From NCBI RefSeq assembly GCF_026339995.1, contig NZ_JAPEPT010000003.1:620001-684000 (forward strand): a DNA stretch of 64,000 nt, in the 5' to 3' direction. The DNA is from Streptomyces sp. NBC_01481 (GTDB taxonomy: Bacteria; Actinomycetota; Actinomycetes; Streptomycetales; Streptomycetaceae). Shown here in pieces: positions 60,476-64,000 of this stretch. The notes under the pieces were generated by a model that was given only the letters and a program-made list of their open reading frames with translations, was not told where the DNA came from and did not search any database. A program made the position numbers and the translations under genes. The first letter of the stretch is position 1. Each line of letters opens with the position of its first letter.

Positions 60476-61555
60476 TTGACGCGCACCACGCCACCGCGCC
60501 CTGTCGACGTCGAGGCGGTCTTCCCCGCACTCGCCGCCCACCGGCGGACCGCGACACGGCTGCACCCGCGCCCTGGTGCACCCAAGGCGGAGGAGAGTTC
60601 GGTCGCCGGGCCGCTGCTGTGGCCGGCCCACGAACCGTGGCCGGTCTGCACCGCCGTCCACTCCAAGGGCACGGGCCACCTCCTGTCCGACGTGCACCTG
60701 CGGCGGCGCATCCAGGACGAGGCGCGAGGACGGGACTACACCGACGAGGAGCAGCTGCTCCTGGAGGGCATGACGTCCGGACTCCACGTCCCGGATCTGG
60801 GCGACGCCGACCCGTTGCCGCTTCTGGCCGTGGCCCAGCTCTACACACGCGACGTGCCGGACCTCGTCGGGCCCGACGAATGCGACCTGCTCCAGGTGTT
60901 CTGGTGCCCCTTCGAGGTACACGGCCCGGACCGCACGATCGACGTGGTCCTCAAGTGGCGGCGTGCGGAGGATGTCGGCACCGCACTGACGCCGCAGCCC
61001 GAACCGCCGGTTGCCGGCCGCGAGGAGTGCGTCCCGACCACGTGCGTCCTCCACCCGGAGCAGGTCGTGGAGCACGAGTACCTCGGCCTGCTGGGTGAGG
61101 AACTCCAGGAGGAGATCGCCGAGTGGGAAGAGGGACTCCTCGACGAGGAAGACGCCGAGGACGCCTACGACTCCTCAGCTCCGGCGAGCTACGCCACTTA
61201 CGAGGAGTACGAAGCGGCCATGGCCGCCGCCCGCTCCGAGGAACCGGACGAGATCGACTACATGAGCGACCTCTCCATCGCCCCCGGCTGGAAAGTCGGC
61301 GGCTACGCCTCCTGGCACCTGACCGACCCCGCCCCCGTCGACTGCCCCCAGTGCGGGACTCCGATGCCGCCGCTGCTCACCGTCGACAAATGGGAGTGCG
61401 ACGGCGGCTCACGGAGCTGGCTGCCTGTCGAGGAGGGCGCCGACGATGACCCGGGAGTCATCGATCCCGTCGGTGTCTATCTCGGCCGCGGCCAGATGCG
61501 CGTCCACACCTGCCCGACCGACCCAACCCACCCACACCGTCTCAGCTTCCAGTGA
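60476..61555 (+). CDS. YwqG/DUF1963-like protein
   Basis: A 359-residue soluble acidic protein. TTG 60476 lies five bases after GGAGGA. The C-terminal half has SIAPGWKVGGYASWHLTDPAPVDCPQCGTPMPPLLTVD, resembling the PxxKxGGxPxW and CPxCGxxM features of YwqG-like (DUF1963) proteins. WCPFEVHG and acidic stretches (EEDAEDAYD) are also seen. Such proteins occur in many bacteria as uncharacterised or immunity-like proteins. No toxin gene is adjacent. Moderate confidence in family, none in function. Confidence 0.7.
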   Translation: MTRTTPPRPVDVEAVFPALAAHRRTATRLHPRPGAPKAEESSVAGPLLWPAHEPWPVCTAVHSKGTGHLLSDVHLRRRIQDEARGRDYTDEEQLLLEGMTSGLHVPDLGDADPLPLLAVAQLYTRDVPDLVGPDECDLLQVFWCPFEVHGPDRTIDVVLKWRRAEDVGTALTPQPEPPVAGREECVPTTCVLHPEQVVEHEYLGLLGEELQEEIAEWEEGLLDEEDAEDAYDSSAPASYATYEEYEAAMAAARSEEPDEIDYMSDLSIAPGWKVGGYASWHLTDPAPVDCPQCGTPMPPLLTVDKWECDGGSRSWLPVEEGADDDPGVIDPVGVYLGRGQMRVHTCPTDPTHPHRLSFQ

Positions 61556-61913
61556 GCCCCCATCAGGCCGCATGGCAGCAAGCGGACTCTCGACCCCGGC
61601 CAGAAAAGTAAGAGCCGCCCGCACCTCGGTCCGCTCGGGCGTCCTGCGCGACCACCACCGCGGGTACTTCCTTCCCCCAGGACCCTGCGTGCCCAACACC
61701 AACAGCAGCGCCCAGCCTCGACCACAGGCCGCCCGCGAGCGTTGACCCCCTTCTCCCCGTCCGGGAAGCACCGCACGGGAGTCCGGGAACGATCTGAGCA
61801 GCGGCCGTCGGCCGAGGGAGAGGGCCAGGGGGTAGCGGCACCGTTTCGGTCTGCTCGGGTATCCAGAGATGCTTCCGGCCCCCTCGTCGCCTGGGCTTCG
61901 AAGGGGCCGGAGT
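61556..61913. other. 358-bp region with no recognised gene
   Basis: Long open frames exist on both strands but show no motifs and poor start sites. I see nothing specific here apart from the flank of the tRNA gene. Confidence 0.4.
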
Positions 61914-61991
61914 TGGTAGCGGGGGCAGGATTTGAACCATGCGACCTCTGGGTTATGAGCCCAGCGAGCTACCGAGCTGCTCCACCCCGCG
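61914..61991 (-). tRNA. Initiator tRNA-Met (CAT) with one extra base in the T arm
   Basis: Read on the minus strand: CGCGGGGTGGAGCAGCTCGG at the 5' end, anticodon arm CTGGG-CTCATAA-CCCAG with the three G-C pairs of initiators, variable AGGTC, and 3' CCCCGCTACCA with encoded CCA. The 1-72 pair is mismatched (C-U), another initiator feature. The T arm reads GCATGG-TTCAAAT-CCTGC where GCAGG would pair perfectly with CCTGC. So there is one additional T (A at 61940 or neighbouring on the plus strand), giving 78 rather than 77 bases. Confidence 0.85.
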
Positions 61992-62333
61992 TTGGTGGGA
62001 CCACTGTACGTCAACGCCGACCCGCGCGACGGTGAATTTCCCGGCGCACGGGGGAACGAGGGCGAGCACGCTGAAGCCGCGCAGCAGGTTCTTGATCACA
62101 AGCAGAATTGCCCTGGCGTCTCGCTCGGATTCACCCGCCAGACCTCCCAGGAGGTCCCACGTACCCCCGACGGTCTCCCCGTCCACGTCACCCCGGTCCT
62201 GGTCGTTGGCGAGCACTACTACAGCCGGATCAAGAACCGCGCTCGCTGAGCGGGTGCAGGCATCGGCGGTGATCCCGCTTCCACGAAGTGGCTGCCCGGG
62301 GCTGCGGGAGCGCGGCGCGCCCCATGTGCCCGG
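61992..62333. other. Region downstream of the tRNA; possible coding remnant on plus
   Basis: A plus-strand frame ending at 62249 reads TSQEVPRTPDGLPVHVTPVL then VVGEHYYSRIKNRAR and a stop. It looks like the C-terminus of a protein but has no start and I do not recognise it. It could be a piece of a lost integrated element. Confidence 0.3.
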
Positions 62334-62363
62334 CTAGGGCCTGTCGTTCGGATCAGGCCCTAG
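62334..62363. repeat. Dispersed hairpin repeat, copy 2
   Basis: CTAGGGCCTG (62334-62343) and CAGGCCCTAG (62354-62363) enclose TCGTTCGGAT. This is the same element as 50990-51015 (loop TTGTTTGGAT). It overlaps the stop region of the CGNR gene. Confidence 0.75.
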
Positions 62364-62995
62364 CGGCCTTCCTCCTTCGCCTTGCGGCTGCGGTAGGTGC
62401 GCATGGCGACCTGGGCTCCGCATCGATTCGGGCTGCAGTAAGCCGCGGAGGAGTTGCGCGTCCGGTCGTAGAACCCGAGGTGGCACGGCGGGTTCCGGCA
62501 TGCCTTGAGTCGCATCCAGGAGCCGCGCAGGGCTACGTCGGATGCTGCGGCGAGCATCTTCGCGAGCGCGCCCGGTACGCCGCTCTGGGTGGGCGCGAGG
62601 TGTACGCCGGAGGCGGTGATGACAGGAGCCAGGGGATACAGCTCCGCGCTACGGCGCAGATACTCCTCGGCTCCGGCTCGGCCCGGCTCGTCCTGCTCGC
62701 CCGCATGGGCCAGCAGGACGAGGACCAAGGCGTCCCTCAGCTCACGGGCGGCGGCGGCATCGGCATCCGTGACCAGCGACGCGGAGTCGATGAGGTCCTC
62801 CTTCCGCAGCCACCGCGAAAAGGCGGCACCGTCGAGGAGTTCTTCACGACTGCCGTCGATCGCACGGGTGTTGACGAAGGTGAGTACGACCTCCGCCGCC
62901 GCCGAAGGGCTGAGCGTCGTTCGGCTTGCATCCATGGCCATGAAGCCCACAGTACCCGAGGCGAGTGAGGCGTCATTGCTGTCAGGCATAGACAT
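62360..62995 (-). CDS. CGNR zinc-finger (ABATE-domain) regulator
   Basis: A 211-residue protein. The N-terminal ABATE-like domain (LTFVNTRAIDGSREELLD, LRDALVLVLLAHAGE) is followed by a C-terminal zinc finger: LKACRNPPCHLGFYDRTRNSSAAYCSPNRCGAQ. Four cysteines are in place; the CGNR tetrad reads CGAQ. Such proteins are putative transcription regulators. ATG 62995 has a weak ribosome site. It is divergent from the SDR gene, with 52 bases shared, which suggests that it controls it. A dispersed repeat abuts its 3' end. Confidence 0.88.
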   Translation of the reverse strand: MSMPDSNDASLASGTVGFMAMDASRTTLSPSAAAEVVLTFVNTRAIDGSREELLDGAAFSRWLRKEDLIDSASLVTDADAAAARELRDALVLVLLAHAGEQDEPGRAGAEEYLRRSAELYPLAPVITASGVHLAPTQSGVPGALAKMLAAASDVALRGSWMRLKACRNPPCHLGFYDRTRNSSAAYCSPNRCGAQVAMRTYRSRKAKEEGR

Positions 62996-63011
62996 CTGGG
63001 TGCCAGTTTGC

Positions 63012-63040
63012 TTGCCAGTTATGAGTTAAGTGCTTATGGT
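63012..63040 (+). promoter_or_regulatory. Promoter of the SDR gene, probably leaderless
   Basis: TTGCCA (63012-63017), a 17-base spacer and TATGGT (63035-63040). The ATG of the SDR is eight bases after the -10 end, so transcription would begin at or next to the A of ATG and no ribosome site exists. Confidence 0.6.
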
Positions 63041-63047
63041 CCTAACC

Positions 63048-63911
63048 ATGACGAACGACAGTGACACCTCGAACACTGCCCGCACCTGGTTCATCACCGG
63101 CTCCTCTCAGGGCCTCGGTCGTGCACTGGCGATCACCGCCCTCGACCGCGGCGACCGCGTCGCGGCCACTGCCCGCCGCACGGAGTCGCTCGCCGACCTC
63201 GTCGACCGCTACCCCGGCCAGGCCATCGCGCTCGAACTCGACGTCCGAGACGAAAGCGCGGCCCACCGCGCCGTCGAGCAGACCCTCGCTGCCTTCGGCC
63301 GCATCGACGTGGTCGCCAATATCGCGGGATACGGACTGTTCGGCGCCGTCGAGGAGGCAACCGACGCACAGGCCAGGGCCATCTTCGACACCAACGTCTT
63401 CGGCCCGCTGAACGTGCTGCGCGCGACGCTGCCCGTCCTGCGAGGGCAGCGATCGGGCCACATCCTCCAGGGATCCTCGCTCTACGGGCAGTTGGCGCAC
63501 CCGGGCGTCGGTCTGCTTGCCGCCGGCAAGTACGCGCTCGAAGGACTCTCCGACGCACTGGCTGCCGAGCTCGCCCCCCTGGGCATCAAGCTCACGCTGA
63601 TCGAGCCGGGCTACATGGGGACCGGTTTCCTGTCCCACCTGGTCTTCACCGAACCCACCCCTGACTACGACCGGACCGTGCGCGCCGTCCAGAGCTCGCT
63701 CGGTGAACTGTCCCCTGAAGCCTTCCTCGATCCCGCCCGAGTCGCCGCGGCCGTCATCACCGCCGTCGACGCCAAGCAGCCGCCCCCGCGTCTCGCCCTG
63801 GGACGCGCGGCGGAGGACGACATTCGCGGCGCCCTCGCCGCACGCCTGCGCGAACTGGACGACTGGACCGGCGTCACGCGGGGCGTGGACGCCGCTCTCC
63901 AGGAGTCCTGA
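63048..63911 (+). CDS. Short-chain dehydrogenase/reductase-family protein lacking the catalytic Tyr
   Basis: A 287-residue classical-type SDR. The cofactor motif is TWFITGSSQGLGRALA, with NIAGYG and DTNVFGPLNV in place and the catalytic serine in ILQGSSLYGQ. The YxxxK motif reads GVGLLAAGKYALEG: Lys is present but the Tyr four residues before is Leu. Either it is catalytically inactive, perhaps an NAD(P)-dependent sensor, or a different residue serves. ATG 63048 fits a leaderless promoter. Divergent from the CGNR regulator. Confidence 0.88.
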   Translation: MTNDSDTSNTARTWFITGSSQGLGRALAITALDRGDRVAATARRTESLADLVDRYPGQAIALELDVRDESAAHRAVEQTLAAFGRIDVVANIAGYGLFGAVEEATDAQARAIFDTNVFGPLNVLRATLPVLRGQRSGHILQGSSLYGQLAHPGVGLLAAGKYALEGLSDALAAELAPLGIKLTLIEPGYMGTGFLSHLVFTEPTPDYDRTVRAVQSSLGELSPEAFLDPARVAAAVITAVDAKQPPPRLALGRAAEDDIRGALAARLRELDDWTGVTRGVDAALQES

Positions 63912-63963
63912 CCAATCGGCCCTGGCTGCGGCCGGGTTGACGGAGGCACCGCAACGGACTCCA

Positions 63964-63984
63964 GCCCGGCGGCAAAAGCCGGGC
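63964..63984 (+). terminator. Terminator-like hairpin after the SDR gene
   Basis: GCCCGGC (63964-63970) and GCCGGGC (63978-63984) with a GGCAAAA loop, 52 bases after the stop. Confidence 0.5.
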
Positions 63985-64000
63985 AAGGACTGGCGATCCA

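Overview
The window is chromosomal DNA of a Streptomyces-type actinomycete. The support is very high GC with strong third-position GC bias, frequent GTG/TTG starts, many 4-base ATGA/GTGA gene overlaps, DUF397 and DUF5753 regulators, Tat-dependent lipoproteins, and the short palindromic repeats scattered through Streptomyces genomes. Two tRNA genes are present: Leu(GAG), and an initiator Met gene with an extra base in its T arm.

Layout. 1-7.6 kb: end of a symporter, an unrecognised secreted protein, an IS481 remnant, a [2Fe-2S] ferredoxin, a frameshifted chimeric phosphoesterase/PHP pseudogene, fdhD, a FabH-like ketosynthase, a Nudix hydrolase and an NmrA-like protein. 7.8-15.1 kb: a carbohydrate locus with a ROK regulator, a ribose-type ABC importer, a Gfo/Idh/MocA dehydrogenase and a sugar isomerase/epimerase. 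15.3-19.0 kb: a secreted 1227-residue protein with sorbosone-dehydrogenase, PKD, CBM6, ThuA and DUF1080 domains. 19.1-26.3 kb: a tightly overlapping operon that matches the Ebo system (EboA, a TatD-type EboB, a UbiA-type EboC, EboE, EboF), but with an inositol-3-phosphate-synthase homologue where the usual EboD sugar-phosphate cyclase would be. A Tat-exported isomerase follows.

27.4-29.2 kb is a zone of gene remnants around a PadR regulator and a membrane protein. 29.3-31.4 kb carries helR, an RNA-polymerase recycling helicase linked to rifamycin resistance; a rifamycin-associated element lies about 210 bases upstream. 32-41 kb holds ordinary genes (aldehyde dehydrogenase, DUF2254, tRNA-Leu, TetR, DUF805, long-chain acyl-CoA ligase, HTH/DUF397 pair). 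39.9-47.5 kb is a pterin-like or pyrimidine-nucleotide cluster: CDP-alcohol phosphotransferase, Zn-type dehydrogenase, degenerate PTPS, glycosyltransferase, methyltransferase, flippase-like membrane protein, RibD-like reductase, creatininase-family amidohydrolase, and a GTP cyclohydrolase II carrying the Tyr-to-Met change known to give a formylated pyrimidine product.

48-50.9 kb is a nitrate/sulfonate-type ABC importer. It is separated by a striking set of long inverted repeats from a 51.3-57.7 kb NHLM/NHLP bacteriocin-export locus: two ABC proteins (one with a C39 peptidase), an HlyD-like protein and one 78-residue Gly-Gly leader peptide, with no modification enzyme beside it. The right end carries a secreted GH5 enzyme, a YwqG-like protein, the initiator tRNA, a CGNR regulator and a divergent SDR that has lost its catalytic Tyr.

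The strongest candidates for new biology are the Ebo-type operon with a replaced cyclase, the formyl-pyrimidine cluster and the lone-peptide export locus.
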